From Bolinopsis microptera (taxonomy: Eukaryota; Ctenophora; Tentaculata; Lobata; Bolinopsidae): a stretch of DNA of 64,000 bases. Every line of letters begins with the position of its first letter. The stretch's first letter is position 1. Of the stretch, positions 36,427 to 46,432 are shown piece after piece. The stretch spans positions 15,819,337 to 15,883,336 of the forward strand of contig NC_087080.1 of NCBI RefSeq assembly GCF_026151205.1, read 5' to 3'. The position numbers and the translations under genes are program-made. The notes under the pieces were generated by a model. That model made no database searches. It saw only the letters and a list, made by a program, of their open reading frames with translations, and was not told the origin of the DNA.

Positions 36427-39400
36427 ATGACAAGCCTCCATATTATCATTGGTCTTGGACTCCTCGGACTCTGCTCAAGCGGTAAGCTAAAGATATCAAT
36501 TAAATTCTAATTTTCAATTTTTAATACTTTTAAACCTGTGTCAGCAGTGCAGGTGCAGTGAGGTGGGCCTATTTTCTAAACTTCAATAATATAACGATTT
36601 GGATTTTACTCGACTATCACGTGACTTACTTAAACACACTTTCTAGATGGCCCTGGGGACTATTCAAAACCCTATGGCCCTCTATTCTGATGTAGGCTAC
36701 TATCCTTCAATTGCATCTATCCAAAATCTCCCTACGATGTTGACTTATCACAATGCTGGCAAGCATAACCGTAGTAATACTAGCAAATACTCGACACAAT
36801 AATCAAACAAGAGTCACACAATAATCACACAATAATCAAACAAGAGTCACTGAGTAGAGCTCCGAGTCTTTGACTACCAGCACCAAACCAACGTACCTAC
36901 TGACCCTATTTGTATTTTGTATTTGTATCAGATGCCATCGTGGAGTATGTGGTCTCCTGCACCTTTTCGGCCCCCTTGACATAAAAGAAAAAACCTAGAT
37001 ATGCAACCTGCAATTCGAAGGTGAATGCAGCCCTTACGGAAGACTATAAGGTCTTCATGCTTATATAATTAAATGATTATTAATTAATTAATGATACATA
37101 ACGATAACTTGTAAACCCAAGACGTTTCCAGTATCATCATGAATCGATATACTCACTGAGCTTGGTGTCACTTGGTCATGAGAAAAAGCTGCTAGCTGGG
37201 ATTGACCGTAAAATTGTATCTAGAAATAAATGCCCTTCGTAACATCTATTCCTCTGAATTAAAAACCCGGTGCTGTAAATTTTGAACCAGTATGAATTCA
37301 TACTTTATTAAAACGTGGTGTGTAGTAATATGGTGTAAAGAGTGCATAATAACGAAGTTTATAAAAGCATGAAAACAGATATCGTAGAGTCGAACATCAC
37401 GTCGTGTGGTAGGTGTTAAGGCGGAAAAAAATTAATGGAGGCAGTTAAACAAGCGAAGAGAACATAATTGGCGGGCAATTCAGCCGGGAACCAGTTTTAG
37501 TAGAACATAATTATAGGCTCTGGTGCTCTGGTTAAATATTGATTACGTAATATGTGAACGACCCCATATTAAGATAACTGTGTTAAATTATGTATAGACA
37601 GATATGAATTATTTAAGGAGCAATTGGTGCTGGAGGATAAGTTACCAAATTATCTTGGAGTAGCATCTTATAATGATTGATATTTGATATAGACTGACAC
37701 GTCATAAGTGACAGAATGACACTAAATGACTGGATGACACTAACTATGATGTTGTAATATTTTGGTGAAGCCGAAAGACTGAAACTTAAAGTTGTGAGCG
37801 ATAGAGTTGATTTAAAACAACACTGGAATATTCAGATCTTTAATGGGGTCTTTGTTGTCTTTATCGTAGTAGTTCCATCATGATGTCTGGTAGGACTCTT
37901 TCTTCATTTTATTACGTCGTGTCGCCATTCAAGATACTATCTAAGGGTGTCTCAAAACATAGTGCTAATATACTTAGCCAAAATCACTCTCTCAAAAACC
38001 GCTCTCTCCGTTGGGCGTGGACCGAAATTATAGAGAGGGAGTCACAATTAGAGAGCACTGAAAAACGCAACGCACTGAAATTTACAAATTGGAACTTCCG
38101 CAGTTCCGCCGTCACTGGACTAATGTATATTTCAATCCTTCGGCTTCCTGTTATTGTAACAAATATGGCTGTTGGAATGTCCGAAGTAAGATAAAAATGT
38201 GAACAGTAGTAGTGCAGTTGTATATTAGTGTCTTGTGCACCAGGTTCAGTATTAAAATTACAATTAATCACACTGTTTCAGAGTGGACACCCATCTTCAA
38301 CTCAACATCCAACATGGTCGGTCCCTTCACCTCCTCAAACCTCCCAGTATTTAAGTTGAAGTTCACTGAAAATAAAGTGGCAGACCAGTGGCTATACCAG
38401 AGTGTAAACGTCAACCTGTACGATGGAAATGGAACAAGACTTGGTCTTACAAACTTCATTATCTATGCCACAATTGTGGATGAAGAGGTTCAGGTAACGG
38501 GTTACAAACGGTTCTATTTCAGTGGACCATGGTCAGGAAGCAGAAGTTGCTCAAAAAAACTCAACTTGGATTATCTTAAAGATTTCAACTTCGAGATGGT
38601 TACTTCAGTTGGATCGGAAGATATGTTCCAGTTCACAACATCTAGCGGAGAGAGAAACAGTGAGAGTATGGGAGTCTGCAGCAGTTACTCTACCTGGCAG
38701 GATATGTTGCTTGAGGCTGAGAGTGCTGATTTGGGGATGAGATCCTGGCTGAGCGACCTGCCCGACTACTTTACTACTGAGTACACCGTGACACCAGATT
38801 ATTCAACTGATAGCCAGTCAGGTAAAACTCCTTCTAGATAGATTTAGCGGGATATAGGGCACAGTCCTCTCTGGTAGATTTAGCGGGAATATAGGGCACA
38901 GTCCTCTCTGGTAGATTTAGCGGGAATATAGGGCACAGTCCTCTCTGGTAGATTTAGCGGGAATATAGGGCATAGTTCTCTCTGGTAGATTTAGCGGGAA
39001 TATAGGGCATAGTCCTCTCTGGTAGATTTAGCGGGAATATAGGGCACAGTCCTCTCTGGTAGATTTAGCGTGAATATAGGGCATAGTTCTCTCTGGTTGA
39101 TTTAGCGGGAATATAGGGCATAGTCCTCTCTGGTAGATTTAGCGATTTAAATAGCGAGGATTGTCATCAGAAGTTGTCCAACCGTCCATGTAGTATCAAT
39201 ACTTTGATCGAAGCCGAAGTCTCGCGAGTCCTTACTGTTTATCTTACTATATATTATTATATAAGTATAACTCGACTTACTCGACTTAGGGCGGCTTCAA
39301 CGTCCGAACAGAGATAGTTTTCTTCCAAATCTGTCTATCCAGCATGAGTTTGTTTATCTCCGTGCTGTCGTCAAGCCCCGTGTTCTTCCGAAGAATGTCA

Positions 39401-42085
39401 ATATATGTGAGATGTGGTCTTCCCCTTCGACGATGTCCTTGAAGGGGTCCCAAGAAGAGAAGTTGATGACTCAATAGTTCTTCATGTCTGGCTAAATGAC
39501 CTGCCAGTCTCATCCTCCGTGCAGCTATCTTATCAGATGCTCTGATGAGGTGTCCATACACCTTGGCGTTAGTCTGCCGCTCTTTCCAGTCAATGTTCAG
39601 TGCCATCCTCAGCATTCTCGTATAACATCCATCAATACGTTTTGCGAGGGTCTGGCTGACAGTCCATGTTTCAGAGCCATATAGAAGGATGGACTCGACT
39701 GTAGCCAGGAACAGTCGTATCTTGAGATCTCTACGCATATCCGACTTCCATACAAGCTTCATCTGGTGACACGCTCCCCATGCCTTAGCTTTCCTCACTT
39801 CGAAGTCCTTCTCCGAACTCTTCATTCTACTACCCAAGTATACAAAGTCATCGACTTTCTCAATGTTCTTCCCACTCCCAGCAACCAGAGTCGGGTTATC
39901 ATCATCTCTTATGTTGATTCCCATGTACTTAGTTTTCCCCTCGTTGAGGTGGAGTCCAACTGAGTTGGCCGCCAGTTCCAGACTCCTGAGGAAATCTTGT
40001 GCCTCCGCAACACTATCTGTTTTAAGAGCAAGGTCGTCAGCAAAGTCCGCATCAGTGACCTTGACAGCCGGATAGCGACGACTTCTTCTAGGGTGTAGAG
40101 TAAACCCAAAGTCCCTACCCTCTAAGGACAGTGGACACTCTCATAATGTAGTCAATTACGATTATGAATAGGTAGGGCGCCAAAGTGTCTCCCTGCATCA
40201 CTCCTGCTAGAATGAAGAATGCTTCACTCAGACCATCCTCGGTAATCACACGAGCAAATGTATCTGCATACATTCTTTGTATCAAGCCTACAATCTCCTT
40301 AGGAATTCCATATGCCAGGAGGATCTTCATGAGGAGTCCACGGTGCACGCTGTCGAATGCCTTTTTGAAATCAATGAAGAGCATTACCGCGGTCAGATTA
40401 TTATATAAAGCGAGACGATATATTTTAATACTTTCAATACTTTCAATACTTTCAACACTACTATATAACAAATAATTTGAGGAAACGATGTAACAGAGTC
40501 GATCTATTTTAATGTTGCCATGGGGTGGTAAGTCCCCATACATCGTGGTCCGGTAGTTTTATTGCGTCCTAATATATGGGGGGTTCCGTACCATTTTACT
40601 GACACCACGGCATCAACTTTAACGCGACTTTCCGCAAAAACCGTAAAAGATATACAACTGAAACTTTTTTGACTGGGTCAAATGCTTTAATGGCCTCCAA
40701 ATCAGCATGAAAAAATAAAAAATTGACCAAGAAATAGGAGTTTTAGATCCCAAAATTTGGACCCCCAAGTGGTGTCAAAACCGCGAATTAAATAGGTAAT
40801 AATTATTTTAGTCTCTTGAGTCATGACACCATTTTAGGGTTATACGGGTTCCTGCTAGTTACTATAATGCTAGAGGTAATGGAAATATTTACTTCCAGGG
40901 ACTTGGAGCAAGAACGCTGGTAAATATCTGAGCGGCTACAGCGTAGGAACCGCCAAATACGACAGTCTTCTGAAGGCTCAGAGCGAATGTCTCATACGAT
41001 CCGGTCAGTTCAAACTTGCAGTTAATTTGATGATAAATTAGAAAGTTTATTGGTTATCTTGAAATTGAATACACAAAAGATATACAAAATCTCTGGTAAA
41101 ATATTAATTCACCTTAAATGCCACCTTCTCCTACCAGACTGTGGAGGTATCACATACGAGACCCTATCCAAAAAGTTCACTCTGCGAAGAGGAGTCAACC
41201 TCAAGGACAGTCCCTCCAGTGAAATCTCCTGGATGGCTATCTCAAGCGAAGGTAACCAATTATTTTTGGCGCTACATATACTAGCTATCGATAGGTAATA
41301 CTAGTGAGCGCTAGTGAACATAATAGCTTGGGGTCCCCATGTAAGCGAGTCCTTCCTATCTCTGGACTCTGTCTAATTCGCTTTTATTGTCATAAACGTT
41401 GTTATTGGATGAGATTTTCTCGGCTTCTAAAGAGCTTAACAACCACTTCTTTATTATCATTAGATAGTGACTATTATCAAGTAAACAAATCCAAACTGTC
41501 AAAGTCACGTGAGTCCTCCCGTTCAGTGGCGTAACGTTACCTGTTACCCCCCCCCCCACTGCTCCCGTTCAGTGGCGTAACGTTACCTGTTACCCCCCCC
41601 CCCCCACTGCTCCCGTTCAGTGGCGTAACGTTACCTGTTACCCCCCCCCCCCCCCCACTGCTCCCGTTCAGTGGCGTAACGTTACCTGTTACCCCCCCCC
41701 CACTGCTCCCGTTCAGTGGCGTAACGTTACCTGTTACCCCCCCCCCCCCCCACTGCTCCCGTTCAGTGGCGTAACGTTACCTGTTACCCCCCCCCCCCCC
41801 CCCCCACTGCTCCCGTTCAGTGGCGTAACGTTACCTGTTACCCCCCCCCCCCACTGCTCCCGTTCAGTGGCGTAACGTTACCTGTTACCCCCCCCCCCCC
41901 CCCCCCCCACTGCTCCCGTTCAGTGGCGTAACGTTACCTGTTACCCCCCCCCCCCCCCCCCCACTGCTCCCGTTCAGTGGCGTAACGTTACCTGTTACCC
42001 CCCCCCCCCCCCCCCCCCCACCCCCACTGCTCCCGTTCAGTGGCGTAACGTTACCCCCCCCCCCCCCCCCGTAACGTTACCTGTT

Positions 42086-42121
<36 letters not shown>

Positions 42122-44335
42122 ACTGCTCCCGTTTCTTTTCCTGTATCTGGTTAACTTCAAACAGCTTAAAAATCCTTACTGGGCGGCGCTCAGCCTGTCA
42201 TTCCGCCGAATCTTTATTCGGGCTGAGTGAATTACGACCTCCATCGCCCTGAAAAAAAGTGCGAATGCTCATTGGATGTTAAAGCGCAAGTGACTAGCAT
42301 TCAGGTGATCGTTCAGAACCAATTACACCTTACTGGGCGGCGCTCAGCCTGTCATTCCGCCGAATCTTTATTTATGTTTATGAACATAATAGCCTGGGGT
42401 CCCCAAGTAAAAAATCCCTCCGATCGTGAGATATATATATATGAGTAGGTAGTGCGCCATCGACAGTGAGCCGCGCGTGCCGACTGTAGGATGGTTTTTT
42501 AGCGCTTATTTCGGCCAGCACAATTTTCTTCAAACAAATAGATATTAAGTATCTTTCCCGACCTCTGATTGCAACAAAAATTGGTAAGCTTACTCATAGA
42601 CTTACAAGGAAAGTGTCCGAAAAGTTTAAAGCATATCCAACCATCAGACATTATGTTACAGCTAAAAGCAGCGTATTTTGCCCCATTTTGATCACTATAT
42701 CAACTCCGATATCCACCAAATTTTTCGGACAGTTGTGAAAGCCCTATCGGAAGGTCGTCGCCAATTTTCAGAATGATCTCATTCAAGGAACTGAAGATAT
42801 ATCCAAATAATACGACAAAAATCAACGAATTTGGTCAAATTTGGTCATATTACGCGACTTTCACAGCTAATTTTGCTCCAAAAGCCGCGCACCATCAAAT
42901 ATGGCACCTAGGCGAAACTCACTGATCTTTCCAAAAAGGTATGACAAATTTGGTATTGTGAAAATTCTCACAGTCTCTAGAAAACAATGGTACAAAAATT
43001 TTTAAAATCCGAGCAAGTTTATTTTTATGGTGCACCCCCTAATATGAGTCATGAGTATGACAAGTTTGTCATTGTCATAAAGTCAAATTAACCTATCAAA
43101 TAAACAGGCTCGAACATTTGACCGTCAAATTGTCTTAAAGTTAAACAAATCTTAATTAATAAATAAAAACTTAGACCAACTTCCTTATGTTATGTAGTCA
43201 AGTAATGTGATCAAACAGATTTTCGCCGATATCTCGCGGCCAGGGGAGCATATTAACCCTATGTAATCTTATCTAGGGTGATTCGGTATCACCGTTCAAA
43301 AATACGTACAAAATTTGGTGATATTATTTATATTTAATGTAAAACTACTGTGCCAATTATATACCAGAGTAACTTGTACTTCGCCGCAATAATGTCACCT
43401 TTAGATTTGCCGCTGTGGCGGCACTTTAAAGTTTTGAAAATACCCAATCCCACATCCACATATAATATACTCGAGATATACAGCTTTAAATATTTGTTTT
43501 CTTTTTATTGTAGCTGCTTTCTGTGTTGGAGAATATTTCATTTAGTCGACTATTAACAGCTTACCTAGTAGGATCCCTATTTCCAATTAAGGAAAACAGT
43601 ACAAGTACATGGAACTGGGCTCATGATGGTATAACTAATAACGGGGTCCTTGAGTTGCTTGGTGACGGGGCTGTAAAGTGGAACAATGGTGACAGACAGG
43701 GTAGTTGGGGACTCAGAGACAATGGCACAATCCTGGGTACCACCTTTAACCGTCGTTATCATGAGCTGAGGTACGAAGATGGGATAGCGACCCTGGTAAT
43801 CCCCAAGAGATCCCCTCCCAGTACTATGACACTGATATCAGTTATAACAGGTATTCATCAAATATTTTCCACCCTGTAGTAAAATTTAAGCATTTTAGTT
43901 TTACCAGATTACAGTATAACATGAAGTAACAGGTATTGTGATTCACTCACATGTCACAGCCACAAGGTTCGGTTTAGTAAATTTGACCAAAACCCATAAT
44001 CATGGGTAGAGTTGAGAGTGGACCGCTGCCAGTGTCTCTCTTTTCCAAACAAAAGGAAATGATATTAATTTGAACCGTCCGCAATTAATGCAAATTGATA
44101 TCGATAATGAAATTGGTCGCTCGCTTTTCCCTTGTAGCGCGATGCACTATTGGGTCGCGCGCTCATCAAATAATGCTTCTCGCAACCACAGATCGGCGAG
44201 ATGCGAAGGATTGACATCGTGAATCAAGCTTTTCCCATTCATTCACGACTTACGAATTGTAAATCAATTTTCTTTATAAATAATTGATAATACCCTAATA
44301 TCTTTTCAGGTGTAGAGGTCGGGCCGAAACTGTAA
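36427..44335 (+). CDS. Secreted multi-module protein, 6 exons, all introns phase 1
   Basis: Exons: 36427-36481 (ATG, signal peptide MTSLHIIIGLGLLGLCSS), 38282-38821, 40899-41003, 41138-41251, 43560-43850 and 44310-44335 (TAA). They give 1131 nt, 376 residues. Every intron interrupts codons after base 1, and each junction restores the frame. Exon 2 (about residues 19-198) is a beta-rich-looking region with N-glycosylation sequons (FNST, NGT) and two cysteines. Exons 3-4 hold a small module with a Cys pair (SECLIRSDCGGITYE). Exon 5 has a Trp/Gly-rich module (WNWAHDG, GDGAVKWNNGDRQGSWGL, FNRRYHELRYEDG). There is no membrane anchor. I do not recognise the family; extracellular binding or matrix function is inference. 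A poly(A) signal follows the stop by about 45 bp. Confidence 0.75.
36482..38281. other. Intron 1 of the secreted-protein gene
   Basis: 1.8 kb with no internal gene supported. Near 37540-37565 the phrase GATTACGTAATATGTGAACGACCCC is one decayed end of the TWA-flanked MITE family; its other end is not visible. The plus frame 37880-38194 has no recognisable domain. Confidence 0.5.
38838..39148. repeat. 37-bp minisatellite
   Basis: About eight copies of a 37-bp unit (CTCTCTGGTAGATTTAGCGG, then GAATATAGGGCACAGTC) start 17 bases after the splice donor of exon 2 of the secreted-protein gene. Units differ mainly at CAC/CAT and CC/TC. Confidence 0.95.
39286..40416 (-). pseudogene. 5'-truncated LINE reverse transcriptase relic
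   Basis: A non-LTR retrotransposon fragment antisense to its host intron. The upstream piece (40416 to about 40125) shows FIDFKKAFDSVHRGLL and AGVMQGDTLAPYLF of the reverse transcriptase palm. One frameshift near 40120 leads into the frame that carries the catalytic DADFADDLAL motif (about 40050) and continues to the stop at 39286 through LLYGSETWT, typical of the LINE C-terminus. Homology stops abruptly near 40416, a usual 5' truncation. It resembles RTE/CR1-type elements, but I cannot fix the clade. Confidence 0.88.
41319..41345. repeat. Fragment of dispersed GAACATAATAGCYTGGGGTCCCC repeat
   Basis: The phrase GAACATAATAGC, then TTGGGGTCCCCA, recurs at about 33446 and 42380 and inverted at 61645. 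It is a short remnant in intron 4 of the secreted-protein gene. Confidence 0.7.
41512..42132. repeat. Poly-C minisatellite with GTAACGTTAC palindrome
   Basis: About eleven units of CTCCCGTTCAGTGGC, then GTAACGTTACCTGTTA, then a cytosine run of about 9 to more than 30, then ACTG. The unique part is almost invariant while the C-run length differs between units. It lies in intron 4 of the secreted-protein gene. Exact C-run lengths may be assembly-limited. Confidence 0.95.
42178..42420. repeat. Dispersed GC-rich repeat, two copies
   Basis: ACTGGGCGGCGCTCAGCCTG, then TCATTCCGCCGAATCTTTAT, appears at 42178-42219 and again at 42331-42372. The second copy continues into ATGAACATAATAGCC and TGGGGTCCCCAAG. 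Relatives occur at 33400-33475 and, inverted, at 61640-61715 and 61845-61890. Confidence 0.8.
42421..43559. other. Intron 4 remainder, secreted-protein gene
   Basis: AT-rich with no exon recognised before the acceptor at 43559. The open frame 43350-43556 has no recognisable domain. Confidence 0.45.
43982..44275. mobile_element. Long-arm foldback MITE, copy 2, interrupted
   Basis: Similar to the left half of 35222-35522 (CCCATAATCATGGGTAGAG, ACCGCTGCCAGTGTCTCTCT, GCAAATTGATATCGA). The right arm is largely missing, and a 97-bp miniature element is inserted at 44132-44228. It lies in the last intron of the secreted-protein gene. Confidence 0.82.
44132..44228. mobile_element. Miniature element, 97 bp, inserted in the foldback MITE
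   Basis: It begins TTGTAGCGCGATGCAC and ends CATCGTGAATCAAG, with an 8-bp duplication CTTTTCCC on both sides (44124-44131 and 44229-44236). The related MITE at 35222-35522 shows the uninterrupted site (GCTCGCTTTTCC, then ATTCATTCACG near 35353). Same family as 34195-34323 in opposite orientation. Confidence 0.87.
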
Positions 44336-44378
44336 TCAGACACTAAAGAGAACCAATTATTCTACAACTTCAATGATG

Positions 44379-44384
44379 AATAAA
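44379..44384 (+). terminator. Poly(A) signal AATAAA of the secreted-protein gene
   Basis: AATAAA lies about 45 bp after the stop codon at 44335, a usual distance for a short 3' UTR. Confidence 0.6.
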
Positions 44385-46348
44385 GATCTCTGAATCCTGA
44401 TTGCTATTAATTATGCAAATTTTAACCAATTTTGTTCATTATTTCAGAATATTATTTAGTAGACAAATTACTTTCGAACTGTGTCCATATTATTTATTCA
44501 AATCTAAAACAAAAAAAATTATTTGACTTCAAAATTTTTCAATCTGTATAAGAGCTAATTATGACGAAGGGAGGTCACAAAGCTTCGTGCCGGGGTGTTT
44601 ATGTAAATTCTAAACCCTAACCCTAACAGTAACCCCGAAGCCATCCCATATCCATAACCTTAATCACAACCCTAACCGGGTTAGAATTAGGGTAACCCTT
44701 TGTTACCCTTATATACCATGACCCTTATAGTCATGGTATGTTGACGCGTAGCAGGGTATTTTAGTTTAAGACTTTAAATTAGAATCGCAAAATTAGCCGT
44801 ATTATTCCTCCAAACTTACGACTTAGATGGACTGAGATTAGCCCTTAAAATACAGCTTACACTTTTTACCTTATGATTGGGTCGTTATTCTAAAAAAATT
44901 TGTCAAGAAGTGTGGCTCACCGGTCACTTAACGTCACTTGTAGCGACCAAGGTCTGCGACTGGCTGCAACAGGTGCATATGATCTGTGACACGAGATATC
45001 CTTGTGTTTGGCTTGTACTAACTCTAATTGGGTATTTCGTCACAAGTCATGCGACTCGATATACATAAAACCAATACTAGGGTGGATGGTTTTTTTTTAC
45101 GTTTTTATGGAATTGGTACCGTTGTAAAGCTTACATTATGACAGTTCAGATGGCGAAATTTTTATCGAAAATGGACCTGACATTGTTTTGGAAATAACAA
45201 TAATATCAAATGAGTTTACAATAATATCCATGACCAATTTAACCATACTTAAGCTTTTTGACTACTCCTACAAGATTAGCCTTGCTAAAAGTCGCCTGAA
45301 AAAGGCACTTCTAAAGCTGCAACATGCTTATAATGATTCAGCATGGACTTCAAGCGATTATGACATAATGCAGCTGTCATTTGAAAACAATCCCCTTCAA
45401 CAAATGTAATCCAGTGTTCTCACTTCTCGGCCCACAGGTTCCTCCTATTAAAAAATTTTTGATTTTGGTAAATGTGTGCTGACTCCACCACCTATGTATT
45501 TAACCTAATATTTAGTGTATTACAGGTAGACATTGACTTAGGTAGGTATTTTTCTCTTAAGGTAGATATTAAGAATTTGGTAAATTTCCTAATTGTATGA
45601 CTATTTCCATTATTGAGACGTTTTAAATATTTGATTTAAGAGGTTTTTTTTTATAGGACTGGTTCACAGTGCGAACAGATTCCAGATTTATATATTTTTT
45701 AAGTGATATTTAATAAATGATTAAAAGAACCAATTTTAAAGTTGCCATAGTAAAGCCTTTAGGTCCAAAAATATACCCATTATGCTCACGTAAAAACAAC
45801 TCTAAATCAGTAGGCTGTCACTCTATTAATGCACCACACCGCTTCCTCCACTGCACTAAAAGTTATACAATAAATTCTTCAATCCTAATTTTGTATCGTG
45901 ATGGAGACCGGTGTCCATACAAACATTTTACTAGGTTGCCGTTTGGTGTGAGCAATAGCGAACAGCACGAACACTCCTTTGCCCCGTCAACCTATATCTA
46001 ATCTATTTAAAGAGTGACAACCATACTACACATTGAATTAGGATTCCTTTAAATATCAAATTGATTTATTGTAAACTTGTTTACTCTGTAATAAATGGCA
46101 TAAAATTGAATTTTTGTTTAACTGAATTTTTTCCCGATCCATGACTCAAAAGTGCCGAAGGCACAAAAGAGTCAAGGACAAGGGTTAGCGATCGAGGTTT
46201 TTTTTGTATATGGTAGCTTTGCGACCGTGCCTGCGTGCGAGTGTGCGTGCGTGCGTACGTGCCTGCGCGCGTTGTTGTCGCTGGTGGCAATATTTGCTTT
46301 GTATCCTACTAAGTGTAAAATGCGCTCCCCATGGTTACATAATTCAGC
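44385..46348. other. Intergenic region before the Helitron gene
   Basis: Contains telomere-like CCCTAA/TTAGGG phrases (44610-44700), two unrecognised plus frames (45188-45409 and 45717-46001) and a neat hairpin at about 46142-46172 (GACTC, AAAA, GTGCC, GAA, GGCAC, AAAA, GAGTC). The GC-rich stretch 46220-46275 alternates TGCG/TGCC. The left end of the Helitron should lie in this region or nearby, but I could not place it. Confidence 0.45.
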
Positions 46349-46354
46349 TATAAA
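46349..46354 (+). promoter_or_regulatory. Candidate TATA box of the Helitron gene
   Basis: TATAAA, about 79 bp before the first ATG (46433) and just after a GC-rich patch. Position and context fit a core promoter. This is inference from the motif alone. Confidence 0.45.
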
Positions 46355-46432
46355 TGCGACCGGGACACGGAACTAACTCTTTTCCCTCGATATTTTCACA
46401 CAAACGTTATAAATTACATTTTGATTAAAGAT

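Noticed and set aside
39909..40109. Separate small minus-strand gene
   Set aside because: It is an alternative frame over the LINE reverse transcriptase relic, whose catalytic motif lies in the other frame.
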